Source: Papilionanthe hookeriana x Papilionanthe teres
Taxonomy: Eukaryota; Streptophyta; Magnoliopsida; Asparagales; Orchidaceae
Assembly: GCA_022702705.1 (NCBI GenBank)
Contig: CM040430.1
Span: 14,579,310 to 14,643,309 of the forward strand
Direction: 5' to 3'
Length of the DNA stretch: 64,000 nucleotides
The notes below the pieces were generated by a model. The model was not told the DNA's origin and did no database searches. It saw only the letters and a list, made by a program, of their open reading frames with translations. Shown in pieces: positions 22,740-34,197 of this stretch. The position numbers and the translations under genes were made by a program. Positions within the stretch are counted from its first letter, which is position 1. Every line of letters starts with the position of its first letter.

Positions 22740-24010
22740 TCCACCTAAATTCACCCGATTTTTAATTTCTCAAATTTTCAATTTTTGACCCCGAGACCCT
22801 ACACCTACTAAACCTACCCAAAACCTCGAAATTACCCAAATTTTTGCAAAATTTCCAAATTACCCAAAATTTTCCAAAATCAATCCCAAACATCTCCACA
22901 TCACTCAAATTGATCATCCATACCCAAAAATACCAAAGATTCCAAAAATACCTCCCAATACCCTCCAAATACCCAAAATACCCTTCTTGGCCTAAAAATC
23001 CAAAAATTCAGAAAATTCTCAGAAAATTCCAGAAAATCCTAAATATTCCCAATTTCATTTTGTCCAACTACACCATGGGCCAATTTTGTCAATTTACCCT
23101 ACTTTTGTCAAAACCCCAATTTGACCCATTTTAACCCAAAGTGAACCCAATGTCAAACCAAACCTACCCAATTGACCCCAATTGTGGTCCAATTCAATTC
23201 TAAACTTCAAATCAATATCCCAAATATCAATCTAGACCAAATCCAAGTCCAATTTGATTGACATTTGGATCCAATCTCACTTTTGGCCTTAAAGCCCAAA
23301 TTTGGACCCATGACCCAAACTTAACCCAAACTCACCCAATTCAACTCCAATTAACCTCAAATCTTTTCTAAATCTTCCTTAACATTCCCACAAACAAAAC
23401 CCTAACATGATTTGCCCAAAATTTGAACCCAAACCCCACTAAAATTCAACCCAAAATCAAAAAGCCCAATTTTGATCTAAACCCAAACCTAACCCAAATA
23501 GGCCCAAACCTCAAAATCAAAACCCAACCAAAGCTGAAACCTCTTTGAAACACTCCCATAAACATTTCTCAACATTTATTTTACATCAATTTCAACCCTA
23601 GCCCAACATTGGCCCAAGTTAGCCCAATTTGACCTACATTGGCCCATTTACCAAATAAACCCAAATTCAACCCAATTCAAACCCAAACAACCTTAAATCT
23701 ATTTCAAATTATCCATGAAACATCCCTAAACCAAAACCAACAACTATTTGGCCCAAACTTCTACAAAAATTTCCATCCATGAACACATCCTTAAACTTAA
23801 AAGCTCACTTCCCTTAAACCTTCTTAAAAGCCCATCTTCATTAAATTTTAAAAAGCCCAAACCATCCTAAAGCCCACATGACATTTCCCCTCATCATATT
23901 TTCAATTAAAATCATCCCTAAGTCCTAAACCAATCATCAAATAATTCTAAATGAAGCTTCATCCAAATTTCCACCAAATTATCCAAAATCCTTAAAATCC
24001 TTTTTTATGA
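22740..24010. repeat. Strand-skewed CCCAA-rich zone of L1
   Basis: The plus strand is rich in 'acccaa', 'ccaaat' and 'aaccc' words and poor in G. ORFs on either strand, such as 22762-22968 and 22844-23134, are compositional artefacts. Confidence 0.75.
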
Positions 24011-24610
24011 AATTGACCAAACCTTTTCCCAAGCCAAATGGAGCCATGGAGCCATGCACAAGCCATATGCAAGCCATGAGAGCCTCTTTACATGTCACCA
24101 TGCCATTTTGGGCAAAAGGAGGAGGCTCTTTCCTTAATTCCTAAAGGTGATTAACCACTTCGCATGATTCCAGCTAAACCATGCTTAAGCTCTAATTGTG
24201 CTTGGATGGTGACTTGACCCTGCGATTATGCTTGAGCCAAAACACTTTTCCCTCGGCCAAAACCAGGCCTTGGGTGGTGCACCTAGCCCAAATGGGTGGG
24301 TTGACCCATTTAGGTCCAAATCTAGCCATGCCCCATTCCACTTTGGATCAAAGCCTTTACACATGTCCATGGCCGATTGATTGCACAAACCTCCAGCCCG
24401 ACCCACCGACCAAGATGGTGACCATTGCACAGCCGGCCGGCCACCGGGCCGCCGGAAAACACCATGGCCGAGAACTCACATGTGAGCCGACATTGAAATT
24501 CTCACTTGCTGAGCTGCCCCATCCCCAGTGGCTACCATGGCTGATCTTCTCCTCACCAGAGCAGCTGATCCCAAGCCCTAACTCCCCCTGAGAGGCCTTC
24601 CACCCTCTCC

Positions 24611-24649
24611 TATTTAAACTCCACCCCTCTCGGCCAAGAGAGGAGCTAA
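24611..24649 (+). promoter_or_regulatory. TATA box and hairpin leader in L1
   Basis: TATTTAAA (24611-24618) is followed within about 10 nt by CCTCTC-ggccaa-GAGAGG, a 6-bp stem with 6-nt loop. L2 has the same, with loop ggccat, so the stem is conserved. This suggests the unit's transcription start and a structured 5' leader. Confidence 0.5.
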
Positions 24650-25029
24650 GCACAAACCTTGCCAAAACTCTGCCAAAATTGTTCCAGACCCTTCTTCACC
24701 CTTAGAGCACTTGATCCCCAGTGGAATTCCCCTGCCATTTCTCCTCTGAAAGCTCGATTTCGGAGTTGAAATTCCACCGAAACCGGGACACTTCTCCACG
24801 GTGAGCCAATTCTCAAATTGATTGGCTCTACACCTTCACTGGACCAAGGGAAGGTGTCCACCATCAAAAGCCCCATCTCCGAGCCACCCAGGTTGCTCCG
24901 GCCTCCGAAGCTTTGTGATCGGGCTTGGTTGAAATCATATCCGGACAATTCACCGGACCGGGAGACTCCATCCGGAGCTTGCTAGGACCCGATCGAAGGT
25001 GCAACAACTCTCGGATTGAAGCCACACTT

Positions 25030-25060
25030 CTACGAGCCAAGGTATGAGCTAACTCTTCAT
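25030..25060 (+). promoter_or_regulatory. Possible splice donor in L1 leader
   Basis: 'gccaag|gtatgagcta' matches the plant donor consensus AAG|GTATG. L2 keeps it as 'gcaaag|gtatgagcta' near 36988. No acceptor is assigned. Confidence 0.3.
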
Positions 25061-25204
25061 CCCGAGCTTCCGAAGATTCTCATTTCAAATGCCTTAGTTT
25101 CGATGCATGTTAACCGTATAGATGTGTTCGTCTCTTGAGACGAATCCATGAAGTATAAGAACGTAAAAATCCATTGAGAATCGAGTGAGATCTTAGGGAT
25201 TTAG

Positions 25205-25425
25205 TGTGGACGGCTCTCGGGTGAGAACACTTGGGGACGATGAACGGATGCGCGTCCATTCGATACACGCGCGGACGAACGACTCGAGATGGCGTCGGAC
25301 CGAGGAAACGGTGCGAGAACCGCGGGGCCCGGGCTGCCGACTCGGATGGCGGCGCCCCGATCACGACGCGACACGTACCCCTTCGGAGGCTGCCGATGTT
25401 TCGTGCGGCGCCGCGTGGATAAGTA
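25205..25425. repeat. CpG-rich block in L1
   Basis: A sudden GC-rich, CpG-dense island ('cgcgcggacgaacgac', 'gcggcgccgcgtgg') lies inside an AT-rich unit, and L2 keeps it at about 37155-37365. Overlapping open frames on both strands reflect composition, not coding. Confidence 0.7.
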
Positions 25426-27224
25426 GATAAATAAGGTATTTAATGTATTTATTAAATATCGAAACTTCAAAATTCATATCTTTGTGTAGAAAAATCACAA
25501 AAATAAAATAAAAATACCCTCTTGCTCGAGTGAACGGAGGAGAATAATGTGGAAAAGAAATCATTTAATTTCATCAAGTATTTTATTTTTTATAATTTAT
25601 TTACTCTCTGCATTGTTTTAATTCTCCATGCATGCATACAATTCACCATGGCATGAGACTATAGGGCTTTTGAAGCCTCTGAATTTGGGAACATTCCCTG
25701 AATTTTCCAAAGTCGAGGCCATCCCTATGAAGAGTTCTAGATTTTTCAAGTTCGAGTCACTCGTTTTGAGTATTTTAATTCCAAAAATTAGCATGTTGTG
25801 AAATAAATTCTAGGAAAATTTGGTGATGTTCCTTATGACCAGAGAACCACGGGAAAAATAGATTTTGGCTTAGTTCATTCAAAACAACCCTAATTGACTT
25901 AAACACCCAAAATAGGTCTTTAATTAATTAGAGTTAACCAGGTATCAAATTGACTTGAAATCAATTCTCCACTGACCTTTAGGATCAGAGGAATCCACCA
26001 TAAAAATTTGAGGTCAATTGGACTTGGTTAGCCCCACTAATTGGGTTGATTAAGTCACTTAGCCATTTTAAACTTTTAAAATTCATAACTTTAAAAATAC
26101 TTTTCAAAAATTCACCAAATTAGTTTTGGAGCCTCTCTGATATCAGGGGAATCTAAGAAAATTAAAATTTCAATTTTCTAAAAAAGTTGATTTTTAATAA
26201 TATTTTAATATTTTTAATAATTAAAAAATAATAAAAATCACAAAAATAATAAAATTCACCAAAATGTCACATTTTGAATTTTAATTACTTAAGAACAAAT
26301 CCCACATTTTTCCTAGGTCTATTTAGTGAGATATTGAATTTTAAAACCCTAGGGTAATTTTAAAATTAAAAAAAATGTATTTTCTAGCATTTTCACTAAA
26401 ATAATTACAATAAATCATAGAAAAATCAGAAAATTGCAAAATTTGATTCTCTGGTTTCCTTGATATCAGAGAGATTTTTGAAAAATATAAAATCCATTTT
26501 TCAACATTTATTTTATTTTTAAATTAATTAACACTCCAAAACTTAAAATAATTATAATAAAAATAATATAATTCAAAAAATCACCAAAATTGGTCCAAGT
26601 GCTTCCCTGGTCATTAGGAATGTCCCCTAATTTTCTTAAGGACAGAAACTTTCCTTTGGTCATGTTATCAAATTTTCCTTGAAAATCTCTATTTTCCACA
26701 AAAATAATTATATAAATAAATTAAATACAGAAAAATCACATTTTCTCCTCTCATGTCTTTATTGACATGTGAGTGAAGTCACATAAAAATTTCAAGTTCA
26801 TTTGGGTTCAATTTAGTGAGTTATGAAATTATTAAGCTTAAGGGGTAAAATGGTAATTAAACTTTTAACCCTTAATTAAAACTTTAGGTTTAATAAAAAA
26901 AAAAATCAAATCAACAAGTAAAATATTTGATCTTAATCTGATTTGGATGATTGAAATTTAAATGATTAAAGGGTAGAAACCCATTAAGCAATTTAAAATG
27001 ATTAAACCTTAATTAAATAATTGATTAAATTTGGAAGAATAATAAAATTGGAATTATTAAAATAGGGATATTATTAGGAAGAGATTTATTCTTTAATTTA
27101 AAATCCCTAAATTAATTATCTCATTAATATTCAATTCTTAATTAAAATGATAACTCAAATTTAAAATATTAAAAGACTTAATCATTAAACTAAAATTAAA
27201 TCATTAAACTCTTTTAAAAATTTC

Positions 27225-27246
27225 AATTAAAATTAAAAAATAAAAT

Positions 27247-27279
<33 letters not shown>

Positions 27280-27560
27280 ATTAAATTAAATTAAATTAAG
27301 ATTAAAAATTAAATTAAATTAAAGATTAAATTAAATTGAACTAAATTAAACAAATTAAATTAAATTAAATTATATTAAATTAAAAATAAAATTAAATTAA
27401 AATTAAATTAAATTAAAATTAAATTAAATTAAATTAAATTAAATAATCAAATTAAATTAAATTAAATAATTAAATTAAATTAAACAATTAAATTAAATTA
27501 AATTAAATTAAATAATTAAATTAAATTAAATCAAATCAAATTAATTAAACACCAAATCAA
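27225..27560. repeat. (AAATT)n pentanucleotide array in L1
   Basis: Long imperfect runs of AAATT with 'caaat' and 'aataatt' interruptions. The homologous array in L2 differs in length and arrangement. Confidence 0.95.
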
Positions 27561-29752
27561 ATTAAATTGAAGCTATGTTAAACTAAATTAAAACTCGATT
27601 AAATTAAGTTGAATTAAATATAACATCACCTAAGACATAAAGAATTCAAAATAAATGTAAAGCAACTTGAACAACTATTCCAAATTTAAACCCTTTAACT
27701 TAAATCAAATCATTTGAATACTTAATTTACCCTTGAAAGCTTTGATTATTATAACTCCTAAATGGAACATCAAATGAAGTGTTACCTCACTCATAGGATA
27801 TTCAAATGTCCTAGTTCATCGAGCAAGTTAACAAGACTTGAAAACCTCGGACGATCGATTCATTTATATAATTAAATTCATTTGGACTTAAAACAATCTC
27901 GAAAATATTGAAAAGATGTTTAAGATTCTTCTTAAGCACTTCCTCAATATGATAGGATATTTATAAGAACAATTGGATTTAATTGTCCTTTGATGATGAA
28001 AATCGTCTTCGAACAAAAACACAAAGAACCTAGACGTCATAGGAGATGACTAGTTTATAGGATTAGGAATTTGGTAGAAAACCATAACCTTTCCCCAGCT
28101 TTACCTAGGAACTTGTGTAAATATTCTAATTGTGTTTTAAGTGCGGCTTGGGATGACGGGAAGACCCTCCAGGTACGCTTTTATTTTATTGCGATTTGCT
28201 TTCTTGCAATTTACTTTCTTGCAATTTACTTTATTGCGAATGCATTTTACTTTTCTTGCATGATAAAACAATCATTGCATGAAAACCCACACCTTTAGGA
28301 TAGTCCCTAAAGCTGAAACCAAAACTAAGTTAAAAGTCATTGCAAGATAAAATTCACCGCCACAACATTTCAAAATATAAAACAACTCAAAATTTAATCA
28401 CAAACGGAACACAAAACTACAATTGCAACTAAATTAAAACGTCCTGTTGGATGATCGGGAATACCTCGGATGATGTAACCTACGTGTTGCTAACGGGATT
28501 TCCCACGGTCTAAATGAAAGTATGGAACTCATTTAGTTGAGTTTAGCAAATTCATACTGGACTAAGTGAATCCGATAAAAATAATGATGCGGAAGGATGG
28601 AACCGTGGGATCTTAACCGGTGTCGTTATAATCAACTTTAAGATTTGTTTTAATCAAAATACAAAACACTCGGAAATTAAGATCTTCTCTAAACCAAAAC
28701 ACTTTTCTCATCCCCGATTTATGATTTCTAAAACTAAACCTCTGCAACAATAAGGAACTTGGGGCATGGTGGGCGACACGGCCATCGTCGTCGAGCAAAA
28801 CTTGAACCTACTTCGACAAAACTTTTCTAGAATTAAATAACCAAGCCATAGGACTTCGAGGTAGCTTGCACTAGTGCAACATAAATCCTCGACTCTTCGT
28901 TAGGCATTTGCATTGCAAATTAAGCCCTAACCGGTCTTAGGATTCCGAGGTAGTCGTCCGATACGACAATAAACCCTCACATCTTCTAGGCAATTTGTTT
29001 GATTTTATCATACAAATATAAGCCCTAGTTAATTAAAATTAGCGAAGATCAAAACATTTAAATAAGTATTAGGACTTTCCTAAACTTAAGCCAAACGATA
29101 GGATAGTCGGGAAATTACCGAAGTTCACTTCGAATCAGTGATTTCTCCTACCTTTCTTCCTTTGGATTCACAAAACAAAATGTTCCAAAATTTGATCCAT
29201 TCCCTATTGAAATTCCAAAATTCAATCTTTGAAAACCTTAAACTTTGAAATTCTTGAGAGCGAAATTATTGATTATTATCGAGAGTTTTCTTAGGTGATT
29301 CCCGTCACTTAAGATGTAATTAACTATAGGGGCTTGCCCTTATAGGAATTTTAAAGAACCCGGAGTAATATAAACCCTGTTTGATACTTTCATATTAAGC
29401 GGGGAATTTGTCGGCTTATAAAATTGGTTCGCGAGACCAAACGGATGTCACAAAACTTCTAGTTTATTTGATCGAGCCCCACCATCGAGCGGTGTGTCTA
29501 TCCTTAGGGATAGATACACGATTTGTGGTGCGGTGCTCGTTTATATAAACTATTTGGGATGTGAGATCGGTTTAATCTCATATCTTAAAACTTTCAAATT
29601 TAAAAATTATTTTCAAAGCCAAATACTACTTTCTAAATTATATATATATTTAAATCAAATTTAAAATTCAAATTCGCCGACAACTTCTGTTAGGCGACCC
29701 CCCTTTTAAAATACAACACACCCAAAAAAATAAGCCGCACAATATGTCGACA

Positions 29753-31250
29753 ATGTAATCTACTCGAGAGTTCATACAACAAATGTAGGAGTTAAAAAAA
29801 TCAGACATTCGGGCCTCTAAGTAGCAATTATGCAAATGCGAGATCAACCACATCCCCTAGCAGAAAAATCTCAAGAAACTCAACTTGCAAGAAGAAAACC
29901 AGAGAGGAACCACTAGTTCCAAGTGGTCGAAGAGTGATTCCAACATTCAAATAGAAAGAAAATTCCCAATATAAGGAAGCTGGGTTCACACTAGTAGAGA
30001 GGAACCGGTCGACGCACCTCTGGCGCCAGAAAATTGATTTTCTCAGCAGATTCAGGAAACCAAACCACCAACAAAGTTTCAGCCTCCACATTTGGACCCT
30101 TATAAGGAAAAGAGTGAACCGACAGATACAATGGCTTTCTTTGAATCATCAATCAGAATGTTGTAGATTAATGATGTCATGGACTGTCAAACGCTTTTAA
30201 CCACCATGAAAGAGACGACACTCGGGTGGTTCAATAACCTACCACCAGGGTTCGTATCCTCTTTTTTTGAATTCAAGTAAGTGTTCGTGGCTCACTTTGC
30301 TAGCATCCAAAAATCAAAGAAAAATTTCAGACCCTGTTGTAGCTCAAGTAGGGTGTGAACAAAAGCCTCAGTTATTACATCCCTCGTTTCCAAAAGAAAA
30401 GGCTGGAAGTCCAAGACTTATACCTAGTCATCACATAGATTGCCCTGACACAGGGAGTGAGAGTGGCACGCTTCAAATTTTATTTGAATGTGTGTGAGCC
30501 CAAAATGTTGCTGAATTACTAGAAATGGCCTAGAATTATATCGCTGACTAGGTGTATGTGAATGGTCCCTCCAAACAAATAATAGACACATCCAATTGAC
30601 TATCAAGTAAAAGGGTTGTCCAAAGTAAAATGTGGAAGGCAAGGAGCAACCAACAACCTTCCAATAGTTCAAAATATGAGGATGATTGGAATCATAGAGA
30701 CGAGTGGAGAGAGACTAGCGATTGGAGTGGTCAAACTCAGTACTATGAACGACCACAAATGTACTGCAGGATGCAAGGAATGACCTCATTTAGGATCTCG
30801 ATGGCTGAGTTGGTGGAGGCCATCCAAAACAAAGAGTATTTTAAGTAGCCAGCTCCGATGAGAACCTGAGCTTCCCTTCAGAACCCTTGTCAGTATCATC
30901 AAGACCACAACCATGATACCAAAGAATGTTGGGAAACTGAACGAATTCATTGAGATCAGAGGGAACACTTAACGACAGCCAGTCTGAGCAAACTCAATAT
31001 ACAATGTTGGGATTATTACAACTATCATTGGAGTGGTGAAATCATCCCACGAGGTCAAGAAAAAAGGCTCCAATCATGAGAGGTACTCAACATCAACTCT
31101 CTCAAAAAATGGAAGCATCCGCCCATCATATTTATCGACACAATTTTTTTGTCAAAAGGAAATCCACATAACAACTCCATTGTTGTCATAACACTCATAA
31201 ATAACTTTTAGGTTGTTAGTATACTTATTGATACTGAAATTTCTATCAAT
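29753..31250 (+). pseudogene. TAT-type gag remnant
   Basis: Fragments in shifting frames follow the TAT-lineage gag. 'REFIQQM.ELKKSD' lies near 29765; 'MAFFESSIRML' near 30131 begins the gag core; 'TTLGWFNNLPPGFVSSFFEF' lies near 30220; 'FVAHFASIQKSKK' near 30285. After a frameshift 'FKFYL' comes near 30470. A zinc-knuckle-like 'CQYHQDHNHDTKECWE' at 30885-30940 is the CxxHxxxxHxTxxC pattern typical of this lineage. Many stops make it non-functional. The upstream border is exactly the end of giant unit L1. Confidence 0.75.
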
Positions 31251-31489
31251 ATTCTTTTTAAAATGATATTTAATAAGATCATGTTAATCTTCAATCAGTT
31301 GTCAGCACTGGCCTGTCTACTAGTTAGCTTCTTTGGCGAATGGAAGGAAGGTCTAAGAATTATAGCTCTGTGCGTCTCTTGTGGTGAGCAGGACAAACAG
31401 TTCAACAGTATGGAGAACTTATTAATGGTTGAATCACCACCAATGTAAAATTCCTTTTTGGCTAACTGTTGTTAAATAGCTATCGCCAG
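31150..31489 (+). pseudogene. TAT-type aspartic protease remnant
   Basis: 'NNSIVVITLI' then 'VSILIDTEISINILF' (about 31165-31260) align with the 'VLVDTGSSANILF' region of TAT protease; the catalytic DTG has become DTE. Continuation reads 'FNQLSALACLLVSFFGEW' and ends near 31489 where an Athila LTR begins. It is continuous with the gag remnant upstream. No reverse transcriptase of this element is found in the window. Confidence 0.6.
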
Positions 31490-33315
31490 TGACCCGACCC
31501 ACAATTACGCAATTATTTAAGTTCATAACCAAAAACTTGACCCAATTGCTTTAGACGGCCAGTGTGCAAAATGAATATGTTATGGAGTTTAGAATTTCAT
31601 TTATGGTTTACACACTAGTGGTTCTATGAAAGTGCACATATCGTTCAAGTAATATAGGGTTTTTTTAAGATCTCAAGTATTGATCCCATAGAGAAGCGAG
31701 GTATGAAATCCCTTAGGCAAAGTTCTAGTCTACTACTATAAAGTATTAGTTCGGAATGTAGATTAAGGTGGTTTTCTATCAACTAATACTAAATACAAAT
31801 CTAAATCTAAAGATAAACCTAGTTAGAAAAATTGGTTTGGAAAATTTTGAGATGTAAAAACTACCATTGATTTGTGTTGACCTAGATGATGTGTTAGAAT
31901 TAAATGCTTAGATTTAATGTGGCCAGTGTAATAGAGCAATCATATTCTTTACCATCTTTCGAGTGCATAAAGAGCATTGACTAACCTAGAGTTAAGTTCC
32001 TAAATCATTGGTTATGCTGGGTAGAGTCTAGCTGTCACTCTAAATTACTCACTGTGTCTTCAATTTTGGATTAACTTAGCCTTAAGTTCCAAACTCTAGA
32101 TCAAACTGGTTAAGGTTCTAGCATGTCACCCTAAAATAACCAATTTATGCCCAAAAACGAATATCTCCCTAACATTGCATTGAATCTTTGGATTACTTAT
32201 ACTTCACCCAGAAATTCAATGTGATACCACTTAGTTGAGAATCAAACCGCCCTTTTGGATTTTAATGCAATTATAACAAATTTTAACGTTACAACTGGCC
32301 TAATTGCAATGTAAATGAAGATCAAATGAAATACCATCACATTTAGGAAATAAGAACATTTCTAAGCAAATCTAAATTCCTAAACATTCATCCAATTTAT
32401 TATAAAATAAAGGTAAAATGAAGATAATTGCATAAGAAGTAGAAGAATTGATAGAATTATGTAATAATTTTTGTGCCAACAAGGAAAATATGCCTACCTA
32501 CCCTCTTCCGAGTGTATATGTATGCTTAGTATTCTATTAGGTTTACACAACTAGCAGAGATGCGAAGGTGGATAAAAAGCCTTATAACTCATGGTAAGGA
32601 TCCCATTGACTTACATCAATTGTCACCTAGAAGCTCCTAATAGAAACAGATCATGAAATATATTTTCTTTAAAAGTTTCATTGCCACCTAATCTACTTCA
32701 CATAACCATCCAAACAATGTGAGTGCACTCAAGTTGTGAAGTCATCGCTCTTTCGAGTCTTAGTTTCAACTTACAGCAGATTTCAACATAACATATTGTC
32801 AGTACATTATGTCAATGAAGCAACATAGGCATTACTCATCACATAGAAATTAAAATCATTTTGTCATAAAACAAATTTTCCCATTTATGCCACTACTTCA
32901 TAATAAGAGGAAAGAGTGAGAAAAACTACTCACTATGCATAGAGAAAACACAATAGAAAACTTTATTTAAATCAAAACAAATCTACTAGATAAGTATTTA
33001 CAATTACTATAAGATAATGAAGAACATGATACTTAGCTTTTTCCCTATAAAAGAAAGATGAAAATCCCTCCAATAAAATCTCTTGCTGATCCATGCAATT
33101 CTCATACAATCCCTTATAGATATCTCTCAAAATATCTCACTTATCTCTTCAGAAAAGGTAGAAATCTATATTTCTAACTCCTATCTCATTCCTGGAGATT
33201 CTAGAACTTTGAAATGCCAAAAGGGTTACTTTCTAAGTTTCAAAATCTACCTAATAACTCCTTGGGGTGTGTCGTAACTGTACGTAACTTTTTGTGGAGC
33301 CTAGGCGTCGTAACA
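31490..33315 (-). mobile_element. Athila-type LTR remnant
   Basis: It starts TGACCCGACCC and holds the marker blocks of the other Athila LTRs in the same minus order: 'accaaaaacttgaccca' (PBS-like relic, 31527-31550), 'gcacatatcgttcaagtaat', 'attgatcccatagag', 'attctttaccatctttc', 'gagaaaaactactcactatgc', then a U3-like 'cctaggcgtcgtaac' near 33300. It is degraded and its distal end is unclear (similarity fades about 33315). It interrupts the TAT protease. Confidence 0.65.
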
Positions 33316-33537
33316 TGTAGGGATGACACAAGTTAGATCCCTTGGATCCTTATCATAGTCATACTCATGTCAATCCCAATGATTTAACTCGCATTGTTCA
33401 TTGGGATCAACCCGACGAGCAATGCTCGTTAAGGCATTACAACCGACATGGGAGTCACTCTCCTAACGAGTCTGACTCACAATCCATGCAAGCATGCAAA
33501 AGAAAATGTAGGTAGTCAAATCACATAAGTGATGACA

Positions 33538-33745
33538 AAGAGTATGTTGTGACTGTAGTGACTCAAAAAAAGATGGCCATGTCATGGAGGTAGGGGTTCG
33601 AAAGGGATGGGTATGTCGTGGCTGCAACAATCCAAAAAAGGATATGTCGAGGCATCAGTGACCCATAGGGATGGGCATGTCGTGGTAGAAGCGACTCAAA
33701 AAGGGGTATGTTGATGAGGCAGTGACCCAAAGGAATATGTAGCTT
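33538..33745. repeat. Degenerate ~32-bp tandem repeat, about six copies
   Basis: Units resemble 'gggtatgtcgtggc' plus 'gcagtgacccaaaaa': 'gtatgttgtgactgtagtga', 'catgtcatggaggtagggg', 'gtatgtcgtggctgcaacaa', 'atatgtcgaggcatcagtga', 'catgtcgtggtagaagcgac', 'gtatgttgatgaggcagtga'. Spacing is 28-35 bp. Confidence 0.75.
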
Positions 33746-34192
33746 AAACAAATGATGATGGTCATGCAAGCAAACACATATAAACACATGCTTATGTAAT
33801 GCATACATTGTGTATGAAAGCATACACTTGCACATGCAGAATATGCAATAGCATAAGTGGTTGGCCGACCGGGTCAAGGCATTCGGTCAAACCAAAGTGT
33901 TTTTGCCAACCAGTATGGGGTGACCGATTGAAGCACAAGTGGTGTCGATCGGTCTGGGACGATCAGTCAAGGCATACGTGAAAGTGATAGTGCAATATGC
34001 AATGTGCAATATGTGACATACAAAACATACACTTGTAGGCATTAAGGTGCAAATGTTCACACACAATAGTGAGCCGCACTCGTACTAAGGACCTCTCCCA
34101 GGAAACCTTGGGTCAGCGTCGGATGTGCGATATCACCGCCTTCTACTTTGGTGTGGCAATGTGGAGGGCTCCCCCTTCGATTTCTCATGGAG

Positions 34193-34197
34193 GAACT
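34193..34197. repeat. Target-site duplication GAACT (left of L2)
   Basis: Repeated exactly at 41657-41661. Confidence 0.9.

Larger units (their letters stand above)
22244..29752 (+). mobile_element. Giant LTR-like unit, copy L1 (7.5 kb)
   Basis: It begins TGTTGACCTCATTTTTGATG and ends 'tatgtcgaca' (TG...CA). It is collinear with L2 over its whole length, with only scattered differences. Zones in order: leader, C/A-rich skewed zone, GC-richer promoter-like zone with TATTTAAA at 24611, CpG-rich block, AT-rich zone, AAATT array, and a terminal zone with 'gttaggcgacccccc' about 60 bp from the end. No protein family is recognisable. Flanks (ATATG / ATGTA) do not form a clean duplication. It sits between the TAT leader and TAT gag. 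A solo giant LTR is the simplest reading; a large non-autonomous element is the alternative. Confidence 0.82.
33316..34197. other. Unclassified intergenic segment left of L2
   Basis: No ORF of any family is seen. It contains a degenerate 32-bp tandem repeat (33538-33745) and a GC-richer end. L2 inserted at its right edge; the sequence continues at 41662. Confidence 0.5.

Noticed and set aside
24185..24948. Several overlapping 60-130 codon ORFs on both strands of L1, and similar ones at 36311-37059 in L2
   Set aside because: GC-richer leader sequence with open frames on both strands; frames are not preserved between L1 and L2 and match no family I know.
25110..25564. Arg-rich ORFs on both strands over the CpG block
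   Set aside because: Overlapping frames on both strands are expected from the CpG-dense composition; not conserved with L2.
33538..33745. CRISPR-like array
   Set aside because: Units are contiguous and drifting, without conserved repeats and unique spacers, in plant DNA.
29753..34197. Reading this as the internal region of an element whose LTRs are L1 and L2
   Set aside because: L2 has its own GAACT duplication, no PBS follows L1, and no PPT precedes L2.
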